From Comamonas testosteroni (lineage in GTDB: Bacteria; Pseudomonadota; Gammaproteobacteria; Burkholderiales; Burkholderiaceae_C), in the NCBI RefSeq assembly GCF_030505195.1, contig NZ_CP129672.1, positions 4,126,501-4,190,500 on the forward strand: DNA of 64,000 bases. Reading direction: 5' to 3'. The first letter of the stretch is position 1. Every line of letters begins with the position of its first letter. The translations under genes and the position numbers were made by a program. This document shows, piece after piece, positions 27,076 to 37,295 of this stretch. The notes under the pieces were generated by a model, which worked only from the letters and a program-made list of their open reading frames with translations, ran no database searches and was not told the origin of the DNA.

Positions 27076-28065
27076 ATGACGAGTATCCCCATGACTGAAC
27101 GTACCCTCTGGCATCCTGTTGCCCAATCCTGCGATGTGGTGAGCGCGCCGTTTTCCGTGCTGCTGCTGGAACAGCCGCTGGTGCTGTGGCGCAATGCCGA
27201 GGGACTGGTTCAGTCCTTTGTGGATCGCTGCCCGCATCGCGGTGCACGCCTTTCCATGGGACGTGTGGAGAACGGGCATCTGGAATGCCCCTATCACGGC
27301 TGGCAATTCTCCTCGGGTGGCCAATGCGTGAAAGTGCCAGCCGTGCCCGATTTCACTCCCCCCGCATCGCAGCGCGTACAGGCTTTCGAGGTGCAGGAAG
27401 CCTTTGGACTGATCTGGGTGCGCCTGGAGTCTTCCGACAGCCAGTTGCCGGTGTTCGCGGCAGAGACGGACGAGCATCTGCGCAAGGTGAACTGCGGGCC
27501 TTACGATGTGGCGGCCAGTGCGCCGCGCATCATCGAGAACTTCCTCGACATGTCCCACTTCGGCTTTGTGCACGAAGGCTGGCTGGGCAGCCGTGACGCC
27601 ACGGCCATTGCCACCTACAAGGTGGAGAGCACCTCCACCGGCGTGCTGGCGACAGGCTGCAAGGCCGTGCAGCCCCAGTCCAATCTGCACTCCACCCAGG
27701 CGGCCGAGGTGGAGTACACCTACGAGGTGACCGCTGCCTACACTGCCGTGCTGACCAAGATTCCCGAAGAGGGCACTTCCAAACAGGGCTGGCGCGAGCA
27801 GATCGGCCTGTTCATCTGCCCTGTCACTCCCGAAACCAGCCGCGTCTGGTTCCGTCTGGCGGTCGCGGACTTCGAGTCGACCGATGAGCAGTTGCAGACC
27901 TTCCAGCACACCATCTTTGTGCAGGACCAGCCGGTGCTGGAGTCGCAGCTGCCCAAGGCCCTGCCGCTGGATCCGCGCGCAGAAATGCACTCGGGGGCCG
28001 ACCGCATGTCCTCGGCCTATCGCCGTTTCCTGAAGGCTCAGGCGATCGCCTTCGGAACCTGCTGA
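27076..28065 (+). CDS. Rieske-type aromatic ring-hydroxylating oxygenase, alpha subunit-like
   Basis: A 329-residue mononuclear iron oxygenase. The N-terminal Rieske [2Fe-2S] site is CPHRGA with CPYHGW 20 residues further on, and the catalytic iron site reads ENFLDMSHFGFVHEG (Asp-x2-His-x4-His). The length and lack of a reductase neighbour fit single-component-type oxygenases that demethylate or hydroxylate small substrates. It lies between a purine-nucleoside transporter and an adenine deaminase, so a modified purine is a possible substrate, which is inference. ATG 27091 is an alternative start; neither has a good ribosome binding site. Confidence 0.88.
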   Translation: MTSIPMTERTLWHPVAQSCDVVSAPFSVLLLEQPLVLWRNAEGLVQSFVDRCPHRGARLSMGRVENGHLECPYHGWQFSSGGQCVKVPAVPDFTPPASQRVQAFEVQEAFGLIWVRLESSDSQLPVFAAETDEHLRKVNCGPYDVAASAPRIIENFLDMSHFGFVHEGWLGSRDATAIATYKVESTSTGVLATGCKAVQPQSNLHSTQAAEVEYTYEVTAAYTAVLTKIPEEGTSKQGWREQIGLFICPVTPETSRVWFRLAVADFESTDEQLQTFQHTIFVQDQPVLESQLPKALPLDPRAEMHSGADRMSSAYRRFLKAQAIAFGTC

Positions 28066-29298
<1,233 letters not shown>

Positions 29299-29365
29299 CG
29301 AAGTGAGTTCGGAGCGGCGCAGCGGCCGTCTTCACAAGCGCCTATAGCCTGGGGGCCAGCGATTG

Positions 29366-29400
29366 AAAGCCCGGTTGAAGCGATTCAGCCGGGCTTTCTT
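29366..29400. terminator. Bidirectional terminator with GCGA tetraloop
   Basis: AAAGCCCGGTTGAA, loop GCGA, TTCAGCCGGGCTTT, one G-T wobble only, with T residues after it on the plus strand. It separates the convergent adenine deaminase and LacI-type genes. Confidence 0.9.
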
Positions 29401-30416
29401 TGTGTGGAACGGCGCAGTGCCAGGGCCGGCAAAGGTCCGGTGGCCACGCGCCGCCTGGTGTCGCCGCGCAGATGCTCGAACAGCAGGTCGACCGCCTGCT
29501 GGGCGATGTCTTCCAGATGCAGGTCCAGTGCCGTCAGCGGCGGCTCGCAGCTGCGCGCACGCAGGCCATCGTAGCGCGTGGCCAGCATCAGATCTTCGGG
29601 AATGCGCAGGCCTGCCTGCTGGGCGTAGCGGGCCGCGCCCACGGCAAAGGCATCGACCATGACCAGCAGGGCATCGAGCTTGGGGTGCTCGCTGAGCAAC
29701 TGCTGGGCTGCGGCATGGCCGCCGTCCTCGCCTTCGGCCTCGTCCATGCGCAACACCACAGGCCGCATGCCATGTCCGGCTGCCATGGCTGCATAAGCCT
29801 GCTCGGCCTGACTGTAGGAAGTGCGCTCTGAAGCTCCGACCACCAGCCCAATCTGCCGGGCTCCGGCCGCCAGCATATGCGTGAGCAGCATCTGCGTGGC
29901 GGGACCCGACAGCAGATCGACATAGGGCACGTTGACATGGTCGCCGCCCGGGCGGCCGATTGACACCACGGGCAGGCCCTGCTGAAGCAGCTCTGCCAGC
30001 TGGGGGTCGCCGGCCTGCGGCTCTATGACCAGTGCTCCGTCGATATCGAGCAGGTTCAGCGAAGTCTGGCCGGGCTTGTGGGGCGGAACCAGCGCCATGA
30101 CCAGACCGCGCTCAAGTGCCGATGAGGCCGCAACAGCCGCCACTTCCATGAAAAAACCCAATCGCGACGGTCCGCCCGAGACCGTGAACGGCATGGACGA
30201 CATCAGCGCAATCATGCTGGCGCCGCCGGTGCGCAGGCGCTGCGCATGGCGATTGGGCCGGTAGCCAAGGCTGCGCGCAGCTTCCTCCACCTTCAGGCGT
30301 GTGGCCGGGTCGACCTGACCGCGACCATTGAGCGCGTGCGAGACCGTGGTGCGCGAGACACCGGCCTCGCGGGCCACGTCGGAGATGGTGATGCGTTGGC
30401 TGGGCGTGTCGGCCAT
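29385..30416 (-). CDS. LacI-family transcriptional regulator
   Basis: A 343-residue repressor. The N-terminal LacI helix-turn-helix and hinge are clear (ITISDVAREAGVSRTTVSHALNGRGQVDPATRLKVEEAARSLGYRPN), followed by a periplasmic-binding-protein-like effector domain. ATG 30416 has GAGGA five bases upstream. It diverges from the molybdenum hydroxylase genes across a region containing two near-identical palindromes, so it most likely represses that operon and itself. The effector is unknown; relatives sense sugars or, as PurR does, purine bases. Confidence 0.9.
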   Translation of the reverse strand: MADTPSQRITISDVAREAGVSRTTVSHALNGRGQVDPATRLKVEEAARSLGYRPNRHAQRLRTGGASMIALMSSMPFTVSGGPSRLGFFMEVAAVAASSALERGLVMALVPPHKPGQTSLNLLDIDGALVIEPQAGDPQLAELLQQGLPVVSIGRPGGDHVNVPYVDLLSGPATQMLLTHMLAAGARQIGLVVGASERTSYSQAEQAYAAMAAGHGMRPVVLRMDEAEGEDGGHAAAQQLLSEHPKLDALLVMVDAFAVGAARYAQQAGLRIPEDLMLATRYDGLRARSCEPPLTALDLHLEDIAQQAVDLLFEHLRGDTRRRVATGPLPALALRRSTQRKPG

Positions 30417-30494
30417 GGAATTCCTCAAGAGTGCGGGCGGTCATTGCAGAGCGCACGTCAGGCATTGCAGAAGTTTTTGTATACTTTACTTTGC

Positions 30495-30508
30495 CCAAAT
30501 CGATTTGG
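30495..30508. promoter_or_regulatory. LacI-type operator 1
   Basis: CCAAATCGATTTGG is a perfect 14-bp palindrome with the central CG of LacI-family operators. It lies about 80 bp before the LacI-type gene, in the divergent promoter region. Confidence 0.75.
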
Positions 30509-30561
30509 TTAATTTGGAATTGCATCAATTATTCGTAAATGAGATTGATGTAACACAAGTA

Positions 30562-30575
30562 CCAAATCGATTTTC
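30562..30575. promoter_or_regulatory. LacI-type operator 2
   Basis: CCAAATCGATTTTC repeats operator 1 with a degenerate right end; the AAATCGATTT core is a perfect palindrome. The two centres are 67 bp apart, a spacing that could allow looping. A third look-alike, CAAATC-G-GATTTG at 30734-30746, falls inside the next coding start. Confidence 0.7.
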
Positions 30576-30722
30576 TTTTTGGAAACGATATCGCCTTGCC
30601 GGCTGGCCGCAGTGCCGGCCGACGTGCAGATATCCGAGCGCTGCCCCGGTTGTCGGGTAGCGCTGCGAGTCAATTGCGACCGGGGTGCTGGCCTGCCGCG
30701 GCTTCGGTTTGCTCACTGGAGA

Positions 30723-33533
30723 ATGAATGTGCCCAAATCGGATTTGAGCCGGCGCAGCTTTTTGAAGGCCGCAGCCGCCCTGGGGGTGCTTGCCGCAGTG
30801 CGCCCGCTGGAGCAGGCGCTGGCGCAGATGGTCGAGCCGGCAAGCGCTCAGGACGCTGGCTGGATGGACGGCGGCCGGCTGCGCTACCGCCGCGACGGCA
30901 TGGCCAAGGTCACGGGCCAGAAGCTGTTTGCCATCGATCTGCGCGCGCGCGACATGGCGGGCTGGCCCGACAAGCAGTCCCATGCACTGTTGATCATGGT
31001 TCCGCGTGCCGACCGTATCTACGAAGGTCTGGACCTGTCCGTGCTGGGCAAGGACTTTGCCCCCGACGTGCTGGTGGATGCCGAGCGTGCCGCTGCCGAC
31101 GGCGTGCACATGCCCGAGCCCGGTTTTTACGGCAGCTACTTCTTGCCCAAGGGCCAGGTCTCGCACATGCTGGGCCAGCCCGTGGCCCTGGGCATCTGGC
31201 ACGACTACGAGCGCTACCGCGAAGCCGTGCGCCTGCTGCGCTTCAACGAGGGCATCTTCCAGTGGGGCGCAGCCGCCACGCCGCCAGGGCGCAAGCCCTA
31301 TGTGGCCGCGCGCTATGTGCGCATGGGAGCCGACAGGCATGACGAGCCCGATCTGTACGCGCCGCTGTACCACGGCATCGTGCGCCCGCAGCTGAGCGGC
31401 CCCGAGCTGCAATGGCCCTCGGTGGACGATGCCAAGCATGGCAAGGCCATGCAGTACTCGGCCCAGATCCAGCAAGGGCTCAAGCAGCCGCCCGAGGGCA
31501 CCAGGGTCTTTTCGCGTGACTACCGCAGCCAGTCCATGGAGCCTGCCGCGCTGGAGCCTGAAAACGGCCTGGCCTGGTATGAGGAGGGCAGGGGCGTGAT
31601 GCATATGGTGGGCGCCACCCAGGCGCCTTACGCCACGGCGGGCCATGTGGTCGGCATGGTCAAGGCCAGCCGTTTTGCGCTCAAGGAAATGGATTATCTG
31701 AGCGCCTACACCGTGGGCTACGGGCAGAAGGAGCACCACTCCTTCCCGTTCTACGTGGGTCTGGCGGCGCTGTATGCGCAAGGTCGAGCGGTGCGGCTGG
31801 CGCTGGACCGCTGGCAGCATTTCCAGTTTGCGCTCAAGCGTCACCCCTTCGATCTCAAGACCACGATTGCCGTGGATGCCGAGGGACAGTTCCAGGCCTT
31901 TTCGGTGGACATGCGCGGCGACGGCGGCGGCACCATGAACTTCAGCCCTTCGGTGGGCACGCTCGGTGTCGCGTCTTCGCAATCGGTGTACTACTTTCCC
32001 AAGAGCGATCTGTCGGTGGCCGTCTTCCCCAGCAGCGAGGTCACGGCGGGATCGGTGCGCGGCTACGGCACGCTGCAGTCCATGGCCCCGACCGAGATGC
32101 TGGTCGATGAAATTGCCGAGCAGATCGGCATGGACGCCATCGCCCTGCGTCAGAAGAATATGCTGCGCACGGGCATGCGCAATACCCAGGGCGCTGTGCC
32201 GGCGGGCCAGCTGCGCATCGGCGAGATTCTGGCCCTGGCCGCCAAGGAGCCGGTGTGGGTGAACCGTGCCCAACGCAAGGCCGAGTACGAGGCCGCCAAC
32301 CCCGGCATGCGCTACGGCGTGGGTTTTGCCTCGGTGCAAAAAAGCTTTGGTACGGCCGGCGAAGCCGCGCTGGCATTGATCGAGCTATCGCCCGAGGGCA
32401 AGCTCAAGATGAAGCACATCACGGCAGAAATCGGCACCGGCACCACCACGGCGCAGATGCTGGCGGCAGAGCCTTTTCTCGGCCGCCCCGTGGACGAGGT
32501 GGAGTTCGCGGCGCAGAAATGGCCCGAGATGCCCGTGCACACGCAGGAGCAGCCCAACTCCACACCCCAGGCCGATGAGGATCGCCAGTCGCAGGACCCT
32601 TATTGGGTGCCCAGCTTCACCTCGCCGCAGTCGGCTTCCAACTCGGCCTACTACTTCACCCACACCACGCGCCAGGCGGCCAAGCTGCTGCTGGCCCATG
32701 GTCTGTGGCCGGCCGCCCTGTCCATCTGGGGCAATCCGTTTGGCGGGCCGCTGCAGGGCATGCCGGTCTCGCTCGATGAGGCCGAGTGGAAGGACGGCAA
32801 GCTGGTGGCAGGCGCCATGGAGCCCTTGACGCTGGAGCGTCTGGCCGCACGCGCCCATGAGCTGGGTCTGGTCACCGGTGTCTGCGTCCACACCTTCAAT
32901 CGCCGCTCCTGGGCCAGTGCCGAGTTCGAGCTGGGCGGCAAGCACTTTGCTGCCGAGATCGATGCGCTGTCCGTTCGCTTTGGCCATGGTGCCGATGCCG
33001 CCCAAAAGGCCGCGATGGACAGCGCCGGCTATGCTTTTCAGCCGCGCGTCAAGGTCAGCTATCCGCCGGTGCACCGCCTGGCGGCGGGCGCCGTGTACTA
33101 CGCGCCTTGCGCCACGCTGGTGGAGCTGGCCGTATCCACGGGTAGCGGCAAGGTGAGCTTGCTGGGGCACAAGACCTGGCTGGAATGCGGCTCGCAAATC
33201 GTGCCGGAGCTGGTCTCTGGCCAGTTGCAGGGCGGCGTGGCCATGGGTATCGGTCACGCGCTGTATGAAGAGCTGCCTCTGGGGCCGAGCGGCCCCGGCA
33301 ACGGCAGCTGGAACTTCAACCGCTACCACCTGCCGCGCGCCAGCGAGCTGGCCGTGTGGACGGCCGAGGGCCATGTGCTGCCTCCGGTCTCGCGCACCGA
33401 CCCGCCCAAGGGCATGGCCGAAGTGGTGATGATTCCCGTCGTCGCTGCCTGCGCCAATGCCGTGGCGCACGCCACCGGCAAGCGCTTCTATCAACTGCCG
33501 CTGAGCGCGGAGCGAATCAAGAAGGCATTGTGA
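30723..33533 (+). CDS. Molybdenum hydroxylase large subunit (isoquinoline/nicotinate-dehydrogenase type), Tat-exported
   Basis: A 936-residue molybdopterin-binding subunit of the xanthine dehydrogenase family, IorB-like. It begins with a twin-arginine signal (LSRRSFLKAAAALG), so the folded complex should be exported to the periplasm. Recognisable parts include FEGGNPV-like DGRLRYRRDGMAKVTGQKLFAIDLR near the N-terminus (DGGRLRYRRDGMAKVTGQ), GEIGTGTTTAQ-like ITAEIGTGTTTAQM, and PPKGMAEVVMIP near the C-terminus, whose Glu is the likely catalytic base. The stop overlaps the next start (TGATG). Substrate unknown: an N-heterocycle, purine or aldehyde. Confidence 0.88.
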   Translation: MNVPKSDLSRRSFLKAAAALGVLAAVRPLEQALAQMVEPASAQDAGWMDGGRLRYRRDGMAKVTGQKLFAIDLRARDMAGWPDKQSHALLIMVPRADRIYEGLDLSVLGKDFAPDVLVDAERAAADGVHMPEPGFYGSYFLPKGQVSHMLGQPVALGIWHDYERYREAVRLLRFNEGIFQWGAAATPPGRKPYVAARYVRMGADRHDEPDLYAPLYHGIVRPQLSGPELQWPSVDDAKHGKAMQYSAQIQQGLKQPPEGTRVFSRDYRSQSMEPAALEPENGLAWYEEGRGVMHMVGATQAPYATAGHVVGMVKASRFALKEMDYLSAYTVGYGQKEHHSFPFYVGLAALYAQGRAVRLALDRWQHFQFALKRHPFDLKTTIAVDAEGQFQAFSVDMRGDGGGTMNFSPSVGTLGVASSQSVYYFPKSDLSVAVFPSSEVTAGSVRGYGTLQSMAPTEMLVDEIAEQIGMDAIALRQKNMLRTGMRNTQGAVPAGQLRIGEILALAAKEPVWVNRAQRKAEYEAANPGMRYGVGFASVQKSFGTAGEAALALIELSPEGKLKMKHITAEIGTGTTTAQMLAAEPFLGRPVDEVEFAAQKWPEMPVHTQEQPNSTPQADEDRQSQDPYWVPSFTSPQSASNSAYYFTHTTRQAAKLLLAHGLWPAALSIWGNPFGGPLQGMPVSLDEAEWKDGKLVAGAMEPLTLERLAARAHELGLVTGVCVHTFNRRSWASAEFELGGKHFAAEIDALSVRFGHGADAAQKAAMDSAGYAFQPRVKVSYPPVHRLAAGAVYYAPCATLVELAVSTGSGKVSLLGHKTWLECGSQIVPELVSGQLQGGVAMGIGHALYEELPLGPSGPGNGSWNFNRYHLPRASELAVWTAEGHVLPPVSRTDPPKGMAEVVMIPVVAACANAVAHATGKRFYQLPLSAERIKKAL

Positions 33534-34102
33534 TGCAGCAACGTATCCAGTTTTCCGCCACCATCAACGGTCAAAAGACCGGCCCGCATGCGCTGCCCAA
33601 GGACCTGATGATGATCGAGTTCCTGCAGGAATATGCGGGCATGAACGGCACCCGCCTTGGCTGCGGCCAGGGCGTGTGCCGCGCCTGCACCATCATCGTG
33701 GACGAGCCCGGCAAGGGCCCGCACACCGTGCCCGCCTGCGTGACCGGCGTGGCCTGGCTCAACGGCAAAAGCATGCGCACCATCGAAGGCGCGGCCCGCG
33801 TTGATGAGCAAGGCCAGACCACGGCTTCTGCCGTGCAAAAGGCGTTTCTGGAGCATTTCTCGTTCCAGTGCGGCTATTGCACGCCGGGCTTTGTGAACTC
33901 GGCCACGGTGCTGATGGAGCAGCTGCATGCCAGGCCCGTGGATGCCAACGCCGTCGAAGAAGCCGTGGAAGCTGCACTGGACAAGCATATCTGCCGCTGC
34001 ACCGGCTATGTGCGCTACTACCACGCCGTGCGCGACCTGATTCTGGCCACGCCGGGCCTGACCACGGGCCAGCGCACGCGGGAGGTCAGCCGTCATGGAT
34101 AA
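33533..34102 (+). CDS. Molybdenum hydroxylase small subunit, 2x[2Fe-2S]
   Basis: A 189-residue iron-sulfur subunit that passes electrons from the molybdenum centre to the cytochrome. The plant-ferredoxin-type cluster is GCGQGVCRACT with a later Cys in VPACV, and the second, all-helical cluster is QCGYCTPGF with CRCTGY. It starts inside the stop of the Mo subunit and overlaps the cytochrome gene by eight bases. It carries no signal of its own, as expected if it travels with the Tat-bearing large subunit. Confidence 0.9.
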   Translation: MQQRIQFSATINGQKTGPHALPKDLMMIEFLQEYAGMNGTRLGCGQGVCRACTIIVDEPGKGPHTVPACVTGVAWLNGKSMRTIEGAARVDEQGQTTASAVQKAFLEHFSFQCGYCTPGFVNSATVLMEQLHARPVDANAVEEAVEAALDKHICRCTGYVRYYHAVRDLILATPGLTTGQRTREVSRHG

Positions 34103-35390
34103 ATCCCAACGCAGCAAGTTCACCAAGATCGCCGCAGGCATTGCCGCCGCAGCCGTGGTGGTGCTGGGCGGCATGTATATCGCGGGCAGCGCAAGCGGCA
34201 GCGTGCCGCCTGCCACGGTGGACTTTGCCAATATCAGTGCCGAGCAAAAGCAGAAGCTGTTCGATCGCGGCCTGCAGGTGTTTCGCGCGGCCGACTGCGC
34301 GGCCTGCCACAGCTCGCCCACCACGGGCGCCGAGCTGGCCGGAGGCATGGCCATGGTCACGCCCATGGGCACGCTGTACGGGACGAACATTTCGCCCTCC
34401 AAGGAGCATGGCATAGGCCGGTGGTCGGCCGACGATCTGTACCGCGCCGTGGCGCGCGGCATGGCACCGGGGCGCAAGAATCTCTATCCCGCCATGCCTT
34501 ACGCCAGCTACCACGACATCACGCGCGCCGATGTCGATGCGCTGTGGGTCTGGCTGCAGGCCCAACCGGCCGTGGAAGTCGCCAATCGCCAGCCTGAGAT
34601 GCACTTCCCGTTCAGCATTCGCCCGGGTCTGGCGCTGTGGAATGCGCTGGAGCGTCCCGCCGGTGAACCCGCCCCGGCGGCGAACAACGATCTGGAGCGT
34701 GGTGCCTATCTGGTCAACACTCTGGGCCACTGCGGCGAATGCCATACGCCGCGCACCAGCAGCTTTGCCATGGATCTCAAGCAGTCGCTGGCGGGCAATG
34801 TGATCGAAGGCGCCTACGCCCCCGACCTGCGCCCCAAGGCCATGGCCGAGCGCGGCTGGAGCGAGCGGGATCTGCTGCAGTTTCTGCGCACCGGCCTCTC
34901 GCCCCAGGGCGTGATGACCATGGGCATGTTCCCCGTGCTGCAGCATTCGAGTGCGCATATGGAGGAGGCCGACCTCAAGGCCATGGCCGCCTATCTGATG
35001 CAGGGTGAAAAGCCCGAGCCCAGGCCAGCCACCGAAGCGCCCGAAACCCGGATCTCGGCCAATGGCGAGCGTGTCTACATCGGTCTGTGCGCAGGCTGCC
35101 ATGGCGTCGATGGCCAGGGCCAGCCGCATTCCTCGCTGCGCCTCGATACCAACACCACGGCCATGTTCCCCACGCCGCTGAATCTGGTGCGCGTGATTCG
35201 CGAAGGCCTGCCCGAGCGTGATCTTGGCCATGGCGAGCGCATGCAGGCCATGCCCGGTTTTGCCGATCAGCTCAGCCACGAAGACATGGCCGATCTGGTG
35301 AACTACATGCGCCTGCGCTGGGGTCGCCAGAAGGGCGATGTGACGCCGGCGCAAGTCGCCGATGCCATCAAGACCGCCGGAACCCATTGA
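34095..35390 (+). CDS. Tri-heme cytochrome c subunit of the molybdenum hydroxylase
   Basis: A 431-residue membrane-anchored or periplasmic cytochrome. A hydrophobic N-terminal segment (IAAGIAAAAVVVLGGMYIAG) is followed by three c-type heme sites: CAACH (residue 68 on), CGECH and CAGCH, each with a later Met-rich ligand loop. This three-heme layout is shared with the electron-transfer subunits of alcohol and nicotinate dehydrogenases. It would send electrons to the respiratory chain, so the enzyme is a dehydrogenase independent of NAD and oxygen. Other Comamonas strains have a comparable three-part nicotinate dehydrogenase, from memory. Confidence 0.9.
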   Translation: MDKSQRSKFTKIAAGIAAAAVVVLGGMYIAGSASGSVPPATVDFANISAEQKQKLFDRGLQVFRAADCAACHSSPTTGAELAGGMAMVTPMGTLYGTNISPSKEHGIGRWSADDLYRAVARGMAPGRKNLYPAMPYASYHDITRADVDALWVWLQAQPAVEVANRQPEMHFPFSIRPGLALWNALERPAGEPAPAANNDLERGAYLVNTLGHCGECHTPRTSSFAMDLKQSLAGNVIEGAYAPDLRPKAMAERGWSERDLLQFLRTGLSPQGVMTMGMFPVLQHSSAHMEEADLKAMAAYLMQGEKPEPRPATEAPETRISANGERVYIGLCAGCHGVDGQGQPHSSLRLDTNTTAMFPTPLNLVRVIREGLPERDLGHGERMQAMPGFADQLSHEDMADLVNYMRLRWGRQKGDVTPAQVADAIKTAGTH

Positions 35391-35404
35391 GCAGGGGTTT
35401 CAAT

Positions 35405-35445
35405 AAAAAGAGCTGGCAGCGCGACAAGCTCTGCCAGCTCTTTTT
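35405..35445. terminator. Strong bidirectional terminator
   Basis: AAAAAGAGCTGGCAG, 11-base loop, CTGCCAGCTCTTTTT: a perfect 15-bp stem flanked by A and T runs. It separates the cytochrome gene from the convergent HIT gene. Confidence 0.95.
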
Positions 35446-35460
35446 ATATAGCCATACGGC

Positions 35461-35901
35461 TTAGGACAGCTCGGCCCTGATCTTCTCGGCCAGCTCGCCC
35501 AGCACGGCAAAGCCCGGCTCCGCGCGCTGCCAGACCACGGACAGGCCGTCGTCCTCGAAGCGCGGCAGCACATGCAGGTGAAAGTGAAACACCGTCTGCC
35601 CTGCCGGCGCGCCGTTGGCCTGGAAGATGTTGATGCCGTCGGGATCGAAGGCCTTGTTCACCGCCGCCGCCACGCGCTGGGCCGTCTGCATCACAGCGCC
35701 GGCTTCCTCGGGCGTCAGCTCCAGCAGATTGACGGCATGGCGCTTGCTGGCAACCAGCACATGGCCTCGCGTGGCCTGACCGATGTCCATGAAGGCAATG
35801 GTCAGATCGTCCTCATAGACCTTGGCCGATGGAATCTCCCCTTTGACGAGCTTGCAGAAAATGCACTCGCCAGGGGGCGAGTGGTCTACAAACATGGGCA
35901 T
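35461..35901 (-). CDS. HIT-family nucleotide hydrolase/transferase
   Basis: A 146-residue HIT protein. The histidine triad reads HFHLHVLPR, preceded by the N-terminal CIFCKLVKGEIPSAKVYEDD of the HINT-like branch. Such proteins hydrolyse adenosine phosphoramidates or dinucleoside polyphosphates. It stands alone at the end of a minus-strand group, 52 bp after the FMN oxidase stop region. ATG at 35895 is an alternative start. Confidence 0.9.
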   Translation of the reverse strand: MPMFVDHSPPGECIFCKLVKGEIPSAKVYEDDLTIAFMDIGQATRGHVLVASKRHAVNLLELTPEEAGAVMQTAQRVAAAVNKAFDPDGINIFQANGAPAGQTVFHFHLHVLPRFEDDGLSVVWQRAEPGFAVLGELAEKIRAELS

Positions 35902-35953
35902 GACGCTCTCCTTTTTTATGGTTCAAGCGTCCTATCTTAGAGGCACAGCGGTT

Positions 35954-37195
35954 TCAGGTCCTTGTCGCACGCAGGCAGTCCTTGGTGATCTCGGCCATGG
36001 AGGTCGCGCCCAGCATGGCCATATTGCGGTCCACCTCGTCACGCAGCAAGGTGATGGCGTGATGAACGCCCTGCGCACCGCCGACTGCGGCGGCGTACAT
36101 GAAGGGGCGGCCCAGAAACACCATGCGCGCGCCCAGCGCCACGGCCTTGAGCACATCGCTGCCGCGGCGTATGCCGCTGTCCATCATCACGGCCGTGCGG
36201 TGGCCCACGCGGTCCACCACATGGGGCAGCATCTGCAGCGGCGCAACCACGCCATCGAGCTGGCGGCCGCCGTGGTTGGAGACCACGATGCCTTGCGCGC
36301 CGATATCGGCGGCCATCACGGCATCGTCTTCGTTGAGGATGCCCTTGATGATGAGGTTGCCCTTCCAGCGCTGGCGAATGCGTTCGATGTTCTTCCAGTT
36401 CAGGTGGTCGCGGCCCGTGGTGTCGCGGATGGCGGTGCCCGACAGCAAAGGCGCGCCGCGCGTGGCAAACGAGTTCTCGAAGTGCGGCATGCCGTGGTTG
36501 ATCAGGGTGCGCAGCATGGTGCCCACCATCCAGCGCGGACGGGTGATGCCGTCATAAGCCAGACGCAGCGAGGGGCGCAGAGGCATCGAGAAACCGGTGC
36601 GCACATTGTTCTCGCGGTTGGCCCAGACGGGGATGTCCACGGTGATGACAAGGGTGCCGAAGCCTGCGGCTTCGATGCGCTCGATCAGGCCGTCGATGCG
36701 CGTGGTGTCCCCGGGCAGATAGGCCTGGAACCAGGTCGACGGTGCCGCCTTGGCCACTTCTTCCATGGGGATCAGGGAGGTGCCGCTCATGATGGCGGGA
36801 ATGCGGTTGGCAGCCGCCGTCTGCGCCAGCACCAGATCGCCGCGATAGGCCGAGATGGCGCTGATGCCCACCGGGGCCACGCCAAACGGCGAGTCCCAGG
36901 TCTGGCCGAACAGCTCGACCTTCTGGTTGCGCTTGGACACGTCCACCATGACCCTGGAGCTGAAGCCGTATTGCTGGAAGCTGTCACGGTTGGCCTGCAG
37001 CGAGACGCAGTCTTCGGCCGCGCCGGAGACATAGCCGTAAAGCGGGCGGGGCAGGTGCTTGCGCGCTGCGGCCTCGAAGTCATGCAGCGACAAGATGTTC
37101 TGAAGATGACGGGGAAGCCCCGCGCGTTGGCCGTAGGCGGCTTGCGCCTTGGGGGCGGAGGCTGCGTTTGCAGCAGGGGCTTGTGACGATGCCAT
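35954..37195 (-). CDS. FMN-dependent L-2-hydroxyacid oxidase/dehydrogenase (LldD/glycolate oxidase family)
   Basis: A 413-residue FMN enzyme. Family features: HDFEAAARKHLPRPLYGYVSGAAED at the start, PFGVAPVGISA, WFQAYLPGD, LVITVDIPV, and the active-site histidine segment GIVVSNHGGRQLDG followed by MDSGIRRGSDVLKA. It would oxidise an L-2-hydroxyacid to a 2-oxoacid. It follows the glutarate hydroxylase gene on the same strand after 100 bp, so L-2-hydroxyglutarate is the likely substrate; L-lactate or another hydroxyacid is the alternative. An Ala/Pro-rich 25-residue leader precedes the fold. Confidence 0.88.
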   Translation of the reverse strand: MASSQAPAANAASAPKAQAAYGQRAGLPRHLQNILSLHDFEAAARKHLPRPLYGYVSGAAEDCVSLQANRDSFQQYGFSSRVMVDVSKRNQKVELFGQTWDSPFGVAPVGISAISAYRGDLVLAQTAAANRIPAIMSGTSLIPMEEVAKAAPSTWFQAYLPGDTTRIDGLIERIEAAGFGTLVITVDIPVWANRENNVRTGFSMPLRPSLRLAYDGITRPRWMVGTMLRTLINHGMPHFENSFATRGAPLLSGTAIRDTTGRDHLNWKNIERIRQRWKGNLIIKGILNEDDAVMAADIGAQGIVVSNHGGRQLDGVVAPLQMLPHVVDRVGHRTAVMMDSGIRRGSDVLKAVALGARMVFLGRPFMYAAAVGGAQGVHHAITLLRDEVDRNMAMLGATSMAEITKDCLRATRT

Positions 37196-37295
37196 GGTAG
37201 GGCGCCTCGGGGGCGAAATTCAGGGGTTTGACTGGCTACGCCCCCACACACTTGCGGTGCACGGGGGCGTGACAGAAACATCAGGTGTTCAAGGT

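Noticed and set aside
30525-32339. A 604-codon open frame antisense to the Mo-hydroxylase large subunit
   Set aside because: Composition of a shadow; the plus strand carries unmistakable conserved motifs.
35822-37186. A 454-codon plus-strand open frame opposite the FMN oxidase gene
   Set aside because: Antisense to a conserved enzyme, low-complexity His/Gly/Ala content.
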